19,511 bases of DNA from JAXGTD01 sp040775095 (lineage in GTDB: Bacteria > Pseudomonadota > Gammaproteobacteria > Chromatiales > Chromatiaceae). The notes below the pieces were generated by a model that saw nothing but the letters and a program-made list of their open reading frames with translations, ran no database searches and was not told the DNA's origin. Location: assembly GCA_040775095.1 (NCBI GenBank), contig JAXGTD010000081.1:1-19511 (forward strand), in the 5' to 3' direction. Positions 1 through 8,600 of the stretch are shown piece by piece; positions within the stretch are counted from its first letter, which is position 1; every line of letters starts with the position of its first letter. A program made the translations under genes and the position numbers.

Positions 1-2759
1 CCGCCGATCTTGTCGGCGAGCAGCGCGACCAGCTCACGGGCTTGCTGCGCCTGTTTGTCGACCGCCAGGCGCAGTCCCAGACCAAACTCGGCGTTGTCCT
101 CGAACAGGGAGTTGTTCCAGCTTGGGCCGCGACCGTCGCTGTTGGTGGTGTAGGGCGTGGTTGGTAGATTGCCGCCGTAGATCGACGAGCAGCCGGTGGC
201 GTTGGCGATGAGCATGCGGTCGCCAAACAGCTGCGAGGCGAGCTTGATGTAGGGCGTCTCGCCGCAGCCGACGCAGGCGCCGGAGAACTCGAACAGCGGC
301 TGCAGCATCATCGCGTGCTTGATCTTGGTGCCGTCGAGCCTGGTCCGGTCATATTCGGGCAGCGACAGGAAAAAGTCCCAGTTTGGCTGCTCCAGGGCAT
401 GCCGCTCTTCGGCCGGAGCCATGTTCAGGGCCTTGCGCTTGGGGTCTTTGCGATCGCGGATCGGGCAGACGTCGACGCAGAGGCCGCAGCCGGTGCAGTC
501 GTCCGGCGCCACCTGATAGGTGATGTGATGACCGGCGGGGAAGTCCTTGCCCTTGACCTGCACGTGCTGGAAGGTCTCGGGGGCGTTCGCGGTCAGCTCG
601 ACCGGGTATACCTTGGCACGGATCGCCGCGTGCGGGCAGACCATAGGGCACTTGCCGCAATGGGTGCAGAGGTCTTCCTCCCACTTGGGCAGCTCGAGGG
701 CGATATTGCGCTTCTCGTAGCGTGTTGTGCCGGTCGGCCAGGTGCCGTCGGGCGGCATCAGACTGACCGGGAGGCTGTCGCCCTTTCCCTTGATCAGGGT
801 GGCCGTGACCTGCTGAACGAATGCCGGCGCATTGTCCGGCACCACCGGCGGGCGTTCGAAGGTGCTGGAGACCTGTCCCGGCACCTGCACCTGGCGCAGA
901 CCCGCCAGCGTCGCGTCGATGGCGGCATAGTTGCGGTCGAGCAGATGCTGACCCTTCCTGCCGTAGGTCTTCTTCACCGCGGCCTTGATCTTGGTGATCG
1001 CATCGTCCTTCGGCAGGATGCCGGAGATGGCGAAGAAGCAGGTCTGCATGATGGTGTTGATGCGGCGGCCCATGCCGGTCTTTGCCGCGATGTCGTACGC
1101 ATCGACGACATAGAAGTGCAGCTGCTTGTCGATGATCGCCTGCTGCATGCTCTTGGGAAGGTCGTCCCAGACCTTGTCCTCCGGCGTCGATGCATTGAGC
1201 AGGAAGGTCCCGCCCGGTTTCGCCTTCTCGAGCATGTCATAACGTGCCAGAAACGTAGGCTGATGACAGGCGACGAAGCTCGCCTCGTCACTGCCGACCA
1301 GGTAGGTACTGTCGATGGGCTTGGGGCCGAAGCGCAGATGCGAGATGGTCACGGCACCGGCCTTCTTCGAGTCGTACTCGAAGTAGCCCTGGCCGTAGTT
1401 GGGCGTCTCCTCGCTGATGATCTTGATCGAGTTCTTGTTCGCCGAGACGGTGCCATCGGAGCCCAGCCCGTAGAACACGCAGGCGGTGACACCGGCGCCG
1501 GTATCGGGCTTGAAGCCCGCATCCCAGTCCAGACTGGTGTGGCTCACATCGTCGATGATGCCGACCGTGAACAGGTTTTTCGGCCGATCCTTGCTCAACT
1601 CATCGAAGACGCCCTTGACCATGGCCGGCGTGAACTCCTTGGACGACAGGCCATAACGACCGCCGACGACGCGAGGCATGGTTGCCATGTCGCCGTTCGC
1701 GACCGCCTGTGCCATGGCGGTGACGACGTCCTTATAAAGCGGCTCCCCGTCGGAACCGGGCTCCTTGGTGCGGTCGAGCACGGCGACCTTGGTCGCGGTG
1801 ACCGGCAACGCGGCGAGCAGATGCGCCGGGCTGAAGGGCCGGAACAGGCGCACCTTGATCAGGCCGATCTTCTCGCCGCGCGCAACCAGGTGCTCCACCG
1901 CTTCCTCGGCCGCGCCGATGCCGGAGCCCATGAGCATGACCACACGCTCGGCATCCTCGGCCCCAACGTACTCGTAGAGCTTGTACTCGCGTCCGGTGAA
2001 GGTGGCGAGCTTGTCCATCTGGGCCTGCACGATGGCCGGCACGGCCGCGTAGAAGGGGTTTACCGTCTCACGCCCCTGGAAGTAGACGTCGGGGTTCTGC
2101 GAGGTGCCGCGGATGGTGGGGTGATCCGGATTGAGGGCGCGGGCACGGTGGGCGTTGACCAGGTCCTCATCGATCATTGCGCGAATGGTCTCGAGCGGCA
2201 GTTTCTCGATCTTCGCGACCTCATGGGACGTTCGGAATCCGTCGAAGAAGTGCAGGAAGGGGATACGCGACTCGAGCGTCGCCGCCTGCGAGATCAGCGC
2301 GAAATCCATTACCTCCTGAACCGACGCCGAGCACAGCATGGCATAGCCGGTGGCGCGGCACGCCATCACGTCCGAGTGATCCCCAAAGATCGAAAGGGCC
2401 TGAGCTGCCAGCGAGCGCGCCGACACGTGCAGTACCGTCGGGGACAGCTCCCCGGCGATCTTGTACATGTTGGGGATCATCAGCAGCAGTCCCTGCGAGG
2501 CCGTGAACGTGGTGGACAGAGAACCCGCCTGCAGCGCGCCGTGGATGGCGCCCGCGGCGCCTGCCTCGCTCTGCATTTCGACGACATCGGGTACCGTGCC
2601 CCAAAGATTCTTCGTGCCTAGCGACGACCACTCGTCTGACCACTCGCCCATTGGAGAGGCGGGGGTGATCGGGTAGATGGCGATGACCTCGTTGGTCAGG
2701 TGGGCGACGTAGGCGGCGGCTTCATTGCCGTCGAGGGTGACCATTTGCTGTTTCGACAT
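1..2759 (-). CDS. nifJ: Pyruvate:ferredoxin (flavodoxin) oxidoreductase, C-terminus cut by window edge
   Basis: This enzyme oxidatively decarboxylates pyruvate with CoA to acetyl-CoA and CO2 and passes electrons to ferredoxin or flavodoxin. It is cytoplasmic and may supply nitrogenase or dark fermentation. 919 codons are present of a family length near 1180-1200, so the last quarter lies outside the window. The N-terminus carries the family motif YPITPASPMGE (residues 29-39). A 2x[4Fe-4S] ferredoxin domain follows, with CTHCGKCPMVCP from Cys698 and CTGCGLCVDVCP from Cys755. The thiamine diphosphate domain then begins with GACVGCGETP (Cys829), followed by ATGCSSIYGG and DGRGPSWNNSLFEDNAEFG. 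All clusters seen are intact and the frame is unbroken. ATG at 2759 fits the family N-terminus, although no strong Shine-Dalgarno sequence precedes it. The gene is divergent from the acetyltransferase gene. Identification is secure; whether the partner is ferredoxin or flavodoxin is not visible. Confidence 0.97.
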   Translation of the reverse strand, partial: MSKQQMVTLDGNEAAAYVAHLTNEVIAIYPITPASPMGEWSDEWSSLGTKNLWGTVPDVVEMQSEAGAAGAIHGALQAGSLSTTFTASQGLLLMIPNMYKIAGELSPTVLHVSARSLAAQALSIFGDHSDVMACRATGYAMLCSASVQEVMDFALISQAATLESRIPFLHFFDGFRTSHEVAKIEKLPLETIRAMIDEDLVNAHRARALNPDHPTIRGTSQNPDVYFQGRETVNPFYAAVPAIVQAQMDKLATFTGREYKLYEYVGAEDAERVVMLMGSGIGAAEEAVEHLVARGEKIGLIKVRLFRPFSPAHLLAALPVTATKVAVLDRTKEPGSDGEPLYKDVVTAMAQAVANGDMATMPRVVGGRYGLSSKEFTPAMVKGVFDELSKDRPKNLFTVGIIDDVSHTSLDWDAGFKPDTGAGVTACVFYGLGSDGTVSANKNSIKIISEETPNYGQGYFEYDSKKAGAVTISHLRFGPKPIDSTYLVGSDEASFVACHQPTFLARYDMLEKAKPGGTFLLNASTPEDKVWDDLPKSMQQAIIDKQLHFYVVDAYDIAAKTGMGRRINTIMQTCFFAISGILPKDDAITKIKAAVKKTYGRKGQHLLDRNYAAIDATLAGLRQVQVPGQVSSTFERPPVVPDNAPAFVQQVTATLIKGKGDSLPVSLMPPDGTWPTGTTRYEKRNIALELPKWEEDLCTHCGKCPMVCPHAAIRAKVYPVELTANAPETFQHVQVKGKDFPAGHHITYQVAPDDCTGCGLCVDVCPIRDRKDPKRKALNMAPAEERHALEQPNWDFFLSLPEYDRTRLDGTKIKHAMMLQPLFEFSGACVGCGETPYIKLASQLFGDRMLIANATGCSSIYGGNLPTTPYTTNSDGRGPSWNNSLFEDNAEFGLGLRLAVDKQAQQARELVALLADKIG

Positions 2760-2952
2760 CGATTTGATACCGCGGTAGATGTTGGTTGACAGAAATACTC
2801 GGCTAGACTTGCACTTGGTAGCTGAAAAGATTCCCGGTTCGGGGAGCAACCGGTTTCAGGGGATGGGTGGTGAGGGTTGGGCGAGTGTTGCAAGGTGCAC
2901 AAGCGGCTCGCCAACCGGATGGTTGTTCGCCGCCACACGGCCCGAAGACACG

Positions 2953-2980
2953 ACTATATCCCGAATCGGGGGCGCATCAA
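2953..2980 (-). promoter_or_regulatory. Putative sigma-70 promoter of nifJ
   Basis: On the minus strand, TTGATG (2980-2975) is separated by 16 nt from TATAGT (2958-2953). Both hexamers are close to the sigma-70 consensus. This would start transcription near 2946 and leave an untranslated leader of about 185 nt before the nifJ ATG at 2759. That leader contains small GC-rich inverted repeats such as CCCG-GTT-CGGG. I saw no sigma-54 (TGGCAC-N5-TTGC) element here. Confidence 0.45.
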
Positions 2981-2981
2981 C

Positions 2982-3012
2982 CAATTTTGTATCGATTGCC
3001 GGTGCAAAATTG
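2982..3012. promoter_or_regulatory. Inverted repeat next to the nifJ -35 box, candidate operator
   Basis: CAATTTTG (2982-2989) and CAAAATTG (3005-3012) form a perfect 8-bp inverted repeat with a 15-nt spacer, in a locally AT-rich patch. It lies directly upstream of the proposed nifJ -35 hexamer, which is where an activator dimer would bind. It sits in the gap between nifJ and rimI, so it could serve either gene. The regulator is unknown. Confidence 0.4.
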
Positions 3013-3124
3013 CGCCCAACCGTGAGCATGGTCGTACTTCCCGCGGAGGATAGCATAGCGCCATCCTGGCGATTTCTCTGGCCCTTTTGCATCCGGCGGG
3101 CGACCTGGTTTTCAATTGCGTGCC

Positions 3125-3601
3125 ATGGTTGCCGTCATCCGAGAACCCGTCACCGCCCTGCGCAAGATGTACGAGGAAGATCTCCCGGGCGTCCTGCTCG
3201 TCGAGCACGCGGCCTACGCCACGCCCTGGGCCGAGGGTATCTTCCGCGACTGCCTGCGGGTCGGTTACTGCTGCCTCGTCCTCGAGCGCGCGGAGCGCAT
3301 CATTGGCCATGCGATCATGTCCATCGCGGCGGGCGAATGCCATATCCTGAACCTGTGCATCCACCCCGACTATCACCGACGAGGACTCGGGCGGCGTCTG
3401 CTGCGCCGTCTGCTCGCGTTGGCGCGCCAGCAGGACACGGACACCGCGTTTCTGGAGGTTCGCGCGTCCAACCGTCATGCTCTGTCGTTGTACTCCGACG
3501 AGGGATTCAACGAGATCGGCCTGCGCCGGGGTTACTATCCCGCGGGAGAAGGGCGGGGGCAGGCCCGGGAGGATGCCGTGGTCATGGCCAGAGCGCTTTG
3601 A
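3125..3601 (+). CDS. rimI: RimI-like GNAT N-alpha-acetyltransferase
   Basis: This is a 158-residue GNAT-fold protein of the RimI family, which acetylates the N-terminus of ribosomal protein bS18 and sometimes other proteins in the cytoplasm. The acetyl-CoA pyrophosphate-binding motif RRGLGR lies at residues 85-90, after HPDYH. The C-terminal family signature EVRASNRHALSLY-x3-GFNEIGLRRGYYP is present. Glu111 and Tyr123 have the same 12-residue spacing as the catalytic Glu103/Tyr115 of E. coli RimI. The chosen ATG follows an in-frame TTG at 3116; neither has a clear ribosome-binding site, so the start could shift by three codons. The C-terminal loop YPAGEGRGQAREDAVVMARAL is slightly longer than in E. 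coli. The gene stands alone, with no tsaB or other usual partner beside it. Confidence 0.92.
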   Translation: MVAVIREPVTALRKMYEEDLPGVLLVEHAAYATPWAEGIFRDCLRVGYCCLVLERAERIIGHAIMSIAAGECHILNLCIHPDYHRRGLGRRLLRRLLALARQQDTDTAFLEVRASNRHALSLYSDEGFNEIGLRRGYYPAGEGRGQAREDAVVMARAL

Positions 3602-3617
3602 TTGGATGCCAAGTAGA

Positions 3618-3740
3618 TGCCTTCCTGGTATCTACTCGGCTCGCGCCCCGCGAGGCGCGACTCGCTCCATTTTCGGGCGCTTGCAGCGCGCGCAAATGCG
3701 GGGCCATCCGTGGCCCGGATGGAAGACGCTTTGAATCGAC
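3618..3740. repeat. Structured intergenic repeat, copy 1
   Basis: The element has a 42-nt arm (3618-3659) containing the hairpin CTCGCG-CCC-CGCGAG (3640-3654). A core follows, starting CATTTTC at 3668 with the hairpin GCGCT-TGC-AGCGC (3677-3689). A third hairpin is GGGCCA-TCCG-TGGCCC (3701-3716). The arm is repeated at 3767, and the core with both of its hairpins recurs after the RND pump gene near 8902. It is not coding. It resembles dispersed REP/BIME-type elements by structure, but the family is not known to me. Confidence 0.6.
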
Positions 3741-3766
3741 GCTCCTTGCGGGAACTGCTGCTCCAG

Positions 3767-3809
3767 TGCCTTCCTTGTATGTACCCGGCTCGCGCCCCGC
3801 GAGGTGCGC
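3767..3809. repeat. Second copy of the 42-nt repeat arm
   Basis: This stretch matches 3618-3659 at 38 of 42 positions, including the conserved TGCCTTCCT start and the identical CTCGCG-CCC-CGCGAG hairpin (3789-3803). The start-to-start distance is 149 nt. The two copies therefore bracket the hairpin core of copy 1. It is non-coding. Confidence 0.65.
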
Positions 3810-4315
3810 CCCTCACGCCCGATAGCCGCGCCGCGACTCCCCGCGATCCAGCTCGCCGCGCCTCGTCGCCGCGCCTTGCACGCGGGCACGACGGACGCAC
3901 CTCGCCAACCGAAGACCCACGTGTGATGGGAGCACTCCGATGAAGGCTGGATCCCGGTGCAGTCGGCTCTGACTCGATCGCTTGTGCGCGCGGTCGATGA
4001 ACCTGTCCGCGCATGGGTGGCTTGTTCGCTGATCTCGGGCAGGGGCGATGCAGACGCGTGCCAAGATCGGGCCGGGCGATGATGGCCGCCGGGTTGCCTA
4101 CAGAGTCCGACTCGTTTGTTATGCCAGCGTGCTCTGCGCCAGGCGGTCCCGGGGCCATTCGGACGTCATGGATGGCCAGGTTGCCGCGAGAACATTCTCA
4201 TTCTCGTGTCTGTGTTATGCTCCGCGGCCTCCGGGTCGCACGCGAGATCCGGAGCCGGTTGCCGATCGATCCGATGTGGATCGTCGAATACGATTTTTGG
4301 AGGAGGCTCAATCCC

Positions 4316-5467
4316 ATGCCGCACCGATCGCTGGTCCTTTCCTTGGCATTGCTCGGTAGTGGGGCCGCCTGGTCGCAGCCGCCGGCGCCATTTCCCGTCC
4401 CACCACCCATGCCGATTCAATCGGGCAATCAAGCCCCCTTCCTATCGCATGGCGAGGGCGACAGGTGGGCGGTCGTCGAGCGTCGCGCGGTGGGAGGCAA
4501 TACCACCGTTGGTGGCACGGTTGTGCCCTTGGAAGAGATCACGTTCACCGCTCAGATGCCGGGCAGCGTGGAGATGATCGCGGGCAGCGAGGGTGACTTC
4601 TTCAGGAAGGGTGCGGTGCTCGCGGCGCTCGACGAGGCCGGGCTACGCGCCCAGCGCCAGGCCGCCCTGGCGCAGATCAACAACGCCCAGTCCGCGTACC
4701 GCAATGCCGGTGTTCAGTACCACAGGGAACGCCGCGACCCGACGCCACAGCAGGGCAACATGATGAGCCAGATGATGCCGATGCCCTTTTTCGGCGATAA
4801 CAAGGAGACCGGTGTCGCGCGCGACGCGACCCTGTACGGGTATACCTCCAAGATCGAGCAGGCGCAGGGCGCGCTGGTCGCCGCACAGGCCCAGTTGCGG
4901 GAGATCGACGCGAAGCTGCAGGACGTCAAGAGCATTGCCCCCTTTGACGGCTATATCACCCACAAGCATGCCAATGCCGGCGATACGGTGCAGCCGGGCC
5001 AACCGCTGCTGAGCTTCGCGGACATTGGCCGCCTGCAGATCCAGGCGGATGTGCCGACGCGGCTGTCCGCACCGCTGACGCCGGGCTTTGTGACCAAGGT
5101 CAAGCTCGATGACCCCGACCAGACCATTGCGACGGCGCGGGTCGCACAGGTCTTCCCGATGGCAGACCCGACCCGACACACGGTACGCGTCAAGCTCGAT
5201 CTGCAGCCAGGTGCCCCGGCGAAGGCGGGCATGTATGCCGAGGTCCTGATCCCACAGCAAGGCATGGATCAGGGTTCGGTGCCGGTGATTCCGATGTCGG
5301 CGGTCGTCCGGCGTGGCGGGCTGCCGATGGTCTATGTGCTTGACGCCGAGGGTCAGCCGCGCCTGAACCTGCTTCGGCTGGGGGAGCAATTCGGCGATCA
5401 GGTCAGTGTCCTGACGGGGTTACAGGGCGGTGAGCGCATTTTGCTGGAACCACCGTCGGCCAACTGA
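4316..5467 (+). CDS. RND efflux periplasmic adaptor (membrane fusion protein, HlyD/AcrA family)
   Basis: This 383-residue periplasmic adaptor would link the RND pump encoded just downstream to an outer-membrane channel. Residues 1-20 form a signal peptide (MPHRS, hydrophobic core, GAAWSQ). A Pro-rich stretch follows, then the first lipoyl half (GGTVVPLEEITFTAQMPGSV, EGDFFRKGAVLAALDEAGL). The coiled-coil hairpin has its tip around residues 140-175, and the second lipoyl half reads IAPFDGYITHKHANAGDTVQ-PGQPLLSFADI. Beta-barrel and membrane-proximal domains complete the protein. The hairpin tip is unusually Met-rich (Met149, 150, 153, 154, 156). The start is well supported: GGAGGAGG lies 9 nt before ATG 4316, and an upstream in-frame extension to 4013 lacks any signal or family similarity. 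The 169-nt gap to the pump gene suggests one operon. The substrate is unknown; no outer-membrane partner is in view. Confidence 0.92.
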   Translation: MPHRSLVLSLALLGSGAAWSQPPAPFPVPPPMPIQSGNQAPFLSHGEGDRWAVVERRAVGGNTTVGGTVVPLEEITFTAQMPGSVEMIAGSEGDFFRKGAVLAALDEAGLRAQRQAALAQINNAQSAYRNAGVQYHRERRDPTPQQGNMMSQMMPMPFFGDNKETGVARDATLYGYTSKIEQAQGALVAAQAQLREIDAKLQDVKSIAPFDGYITHKHANAGDTVQPGQPLLSFADIGRLQIQADVPTRLSAPLTPGFVTKVKLDDPDQTIATARVAQVFPMADPTRHTVRVKLDLQPGAPAKAGMYAEVLIPQQGMDQGSVPVIPMSAVVRRGGLPMVYVLDAEGQPRLNLLRLGEQFGDQVSVLTGLQGGERILLEPPSAN

Positions 5468-5636
5468 GCAGGCGCCCACACCGCACGGTGGGGGAAGCCG
5501 GGCGATCGGGTAGGGGGCTGCTCCATCCGGCCGCGATCCGCATCGGCTTTTGCCGGCACTACCCGCGTGCAACCCGCCGGCCACGGCTCGTCCTGCCGGC
5601 CACAATGACCGCGACCAGGGTATAGGACCAGTATCC

Positions 5637-8600
5637 ATGTCTGAATCCACGACTCCCAACACGGCTTCCAGCCACGGACTCGGCCTTGCGGGCCTGACCG
5701 CGAAGACCTTCATCCACTCCCCGCTCTCGCCGCTGTTGTTTGTCGCGATGCTTGGGATGGGCATTCTCGGGTTGATCGCGACCCCGCGTCAGGAAGATCC
5801 GCAGATCTCGGTGCCCATGATCGATGTGTTCGTGCAGTATCCGGGGGCATCGACCGAGCAGGTGGTCAGTCTGGCGGTGGAACCGTTGGAGCGACTACTC
5901 TCCGAGATACCGGGTGTGAAGCATGTCTACTCCGCCAGCGAGCGCGAGCAGGGCATCATCACCGTGCGCTTCAAGGTCGGCGAGCAGATGGGCCCGTCGC
6001 TGGTCAAGGTTCACGACAAGCTGCAGGCCAATCAGCAGGTGTTGCCCCCCGGGGCGAGGGCGCCCGTGGTCAGACCAAAGGGCATCGACGACGTGCCGGT
6101 TGTCACGCTGACGCTGTGGTCGGACGTCATCGATGATGCCGCCCTGCGCGCCCTGGGGTCGAAACTGTTGCAAAGTCTGGCGCAGATCCCCGACGTGGGC
6201 CAGGGGTTTGTGGTCGGTGGCCGCCATGAGCAGATCCGCGTCGAGGTGGAGCCGCAGCGGCTCGCCGGCTTTGGCGTAACGCTCGATCAACTCGCACGCA
6301 CCATTCAGACCGCCAATGCCGAGCAGCGAACCGGAAACTCTGAGACCGGTCAGCAGCATCTGACCGTCTACACGGGCTCGTTCCTGGGCAGCGCCCTGGA
6401 TGTCGAGCGGCTGATGGTCGGCACCTACAATGGCTCGCCGGTGTATGTGCGCGATGTCGCCAAGGTCAGCCTTGCGCCAGAGGAGTACCGCGAGCAGGTC
6501 AACTATTACACGGGTCCCAGCTATTCGGGTTCGGGTGCCGCCGACGGCATGCCAGCGGTGACCATCGCGCTGGCGAAGAAGGAGGGCAGCAACGGGGTGA
6601 CGGTCGCCAATGCGATTCTGAACAAGGTCGAGCGACTGAAGGGGCAGTTGATCCCCGACAACGTCAACGTCGAGCTCACCCGCAACTACGGTCAGACCGC
6701 CAACGACAAGGTCAACGAGCTGCTCTTTAAGCTCTTCGTCGCCACTGGTGCCGTCACGGTGCTGGTGTTACTGGCCTTGGGCATCAAACCCGCGATCGTG
6801 GTCACACTGGTGATCCCCGTGGTGCTGTTGATGACCGTGTTTTCGGCCTGGATCATGGGCTACACCATCGATCGGGTCAGTCTGTTCGCGCTGATCTTCT
6901 CGATCGGTATCCTGGTCGATGACGCCATCGTCGTGGTGGAGAACATCTACCGCCGCTGGCTGCTCAAAGGTGCGACGGACACCGATACCGCCGTGGCAGC
7001 CGTCGCCGAGGTCGGCAATCCAACCATCATCGCCACCTTTACGGTCGTCGCGGCGCTGCTCCCGATGGGGTTCGTGTCCGGCCTGATGGGCCCGTACATG
7101 GAGCCGATCCCCGCGCTGGGGTCCGTGGCCATGCTGTTCTCGCTCTTCGCGGCATTTGCGTTCACACCATGGCTTGCGATGCGTATCCGGCCCAGCATGG
7201 CGGCGTTGGAGAAGGCGGAGCGAAAGGAGCACAAGACCGCCGCGGCGCTCGATGGCTTGTTCCGTATGGTTCTTCTCCCGCTGATCGAGCGTAAGACGCT
7301 TGGTTATCTCTTCCTCATTGGCCTGATCCTCGCGTTCTTCCTCTCCTGTTGGCTGTTTTACGCCAAGGCCGTGGCCTTCAAGATGCTGCCCTTCGACAAC
7401 AAGCCGGAGTTCAGCGTGGTGCTCGACATGCCCGAGGGCACCGCGCTCGGACGCACCGCCAATGTCGCCCGGATGCTCGCCGACGAGGTGCGCAAGATCC
7501 CGGAGGTCGTCGCCATCCAGACTTACGCCGGGACCGCCAAGCCGTTCGACTTCAACGGCATGGTACGTCACTACTACCTGCGCCAGAAGCCCTGGCAGGG
7601 CGAGGTCCAGGTGCAGCTCACCGACAAGCACGAGCGTGATCGCACCAGCCATGAGATCGCGCTGATGGCGCGGGACATCCTGACACCACTGGCCCGCGAG
7701 GTGGGTGCGCGCATCACCGTGGTCGAGATGCCCCCGGGCCCACCGGTCCTGCAGTCCGTCGTTGCCGAGATCTACGGCCCCGACGGCCCAACCCGCCGGC
7801 AAGTCGCGGCCGACATGGTCGGGCTGTTCGAGCAGGTCGACAGCCTCGCCGACGTGGACAGCTATGTGCAGGAGCCATTCGAGGTGCTGCGCTTCGAGGT
7901 CGACGCCGAAAAGGCCGTGCGCCTGGGCATCTCCGTGGATACCGTGATTCGAAACCTCGACATGGCACTGGGGGGCTTCAAGGCCGGCGACGTCAAGCGC
8001 GGCAGCCTGCTCGAGCCCACCTTTATCACCATCGAGGTGCCTCTGGCGCTGCGGGCGAACCTGGCACGGCTTGCGGACCTGCCGATCCCCGCCGGTGACG
8101 GACACACGGTGCCCCTGGCCGAGCTCGGGCGTTTTGTCAAGGTGCCCCAGGATCCGGTTGTCTACCACAAGGATCTGCGTCCGCTCGAGTATGTCGTTGG
8201 GGACGCGGTGGGGAAACTTGGCGCGCCGTTGTATCCGATGTTGGAGGTCGAGGACCTTCTGATGGACTACAGGACCCCCGACGGCGTGACGATGTCCGGC
8301 ACCATGTTCACTGGTGCGCCCCCGGATGACGGGCGCTCGGCATTCGAATGGGGCGGGGAATGGACCGTCACCTACGAGACATTCCGCGATATGGGACTAG
8401 CCTTCGCCGTTGCGCTGGTGCTGATCTATATGCTGGTCGTCGCCGAGTTTGGCAACTTCGTGACCCCCGCGGTAATCATGGCCCCGATCCCGCTGACCCT
8501 GCTCGGCATTGTCCCGGGCCACTGGCTGATGGGTGCCGATTTCACCGCGACGTCGATGATTGGCTTCATCGCGCTGGCGGGAATCATCGTTCGAAACTCG

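Larger units (their letters stand above)
3602..4315. other. Non-coding gap with repeats and adaptor-gene leader
   Basis: No convincing gene lies in these 714 bases. The left half (3618-3809) holds two copies of a 42-nt repeat arm and a hairpin-rich core. The middle is GC-rich without clear structure. The right end carries the adaptor gene's strong ribosome-binding site, GGAGGAGG at 4299-4306, which sits 9 nt before its ATG. A possible -10 element TATGCT (4216-4221) is present, but I could not pair it with a good -35. Open frames across this stretch show no family resemblance and have low-complexity Arg/Pro/Ala-rich composition. Confidence 0.6.

Noticed and set aside
315..2621. 768-codon plus-strand open frame
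   Set aside because: It lies fully antisense to nifJ, which has intact cofactor motifs in its own frame. The translation has low-complexity Arg/Asp/Gly/Leu composition and no recognisable domain, a common artefact of GC-rich codon bias.
4128..4180. Possible third, degenerate copy of the intergenic repeat core (GGGGCCATTCG ... ATGGATGGCC)
   Set aside because: Only short words match, the CATTTTC and GCGCT/AGCGC parts are missing, and spacing differs. Such matches arise easily in GC-rich DNA.
4013..4315. 101-codon N-terminal extension of the RND adaptor
   Set aside because: The downstream ATG at 4316 has a near-perfect ribosome-binding site and begins a proper signal peptide, which an extension would bury.
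6768..8168. 466-codon minus-strand open frame
   Set aside because: It is antisense to the RND permease gene, His/Asp/Gly/Gln-rich with no motif, and has no own promoter or ribosome-binding site.
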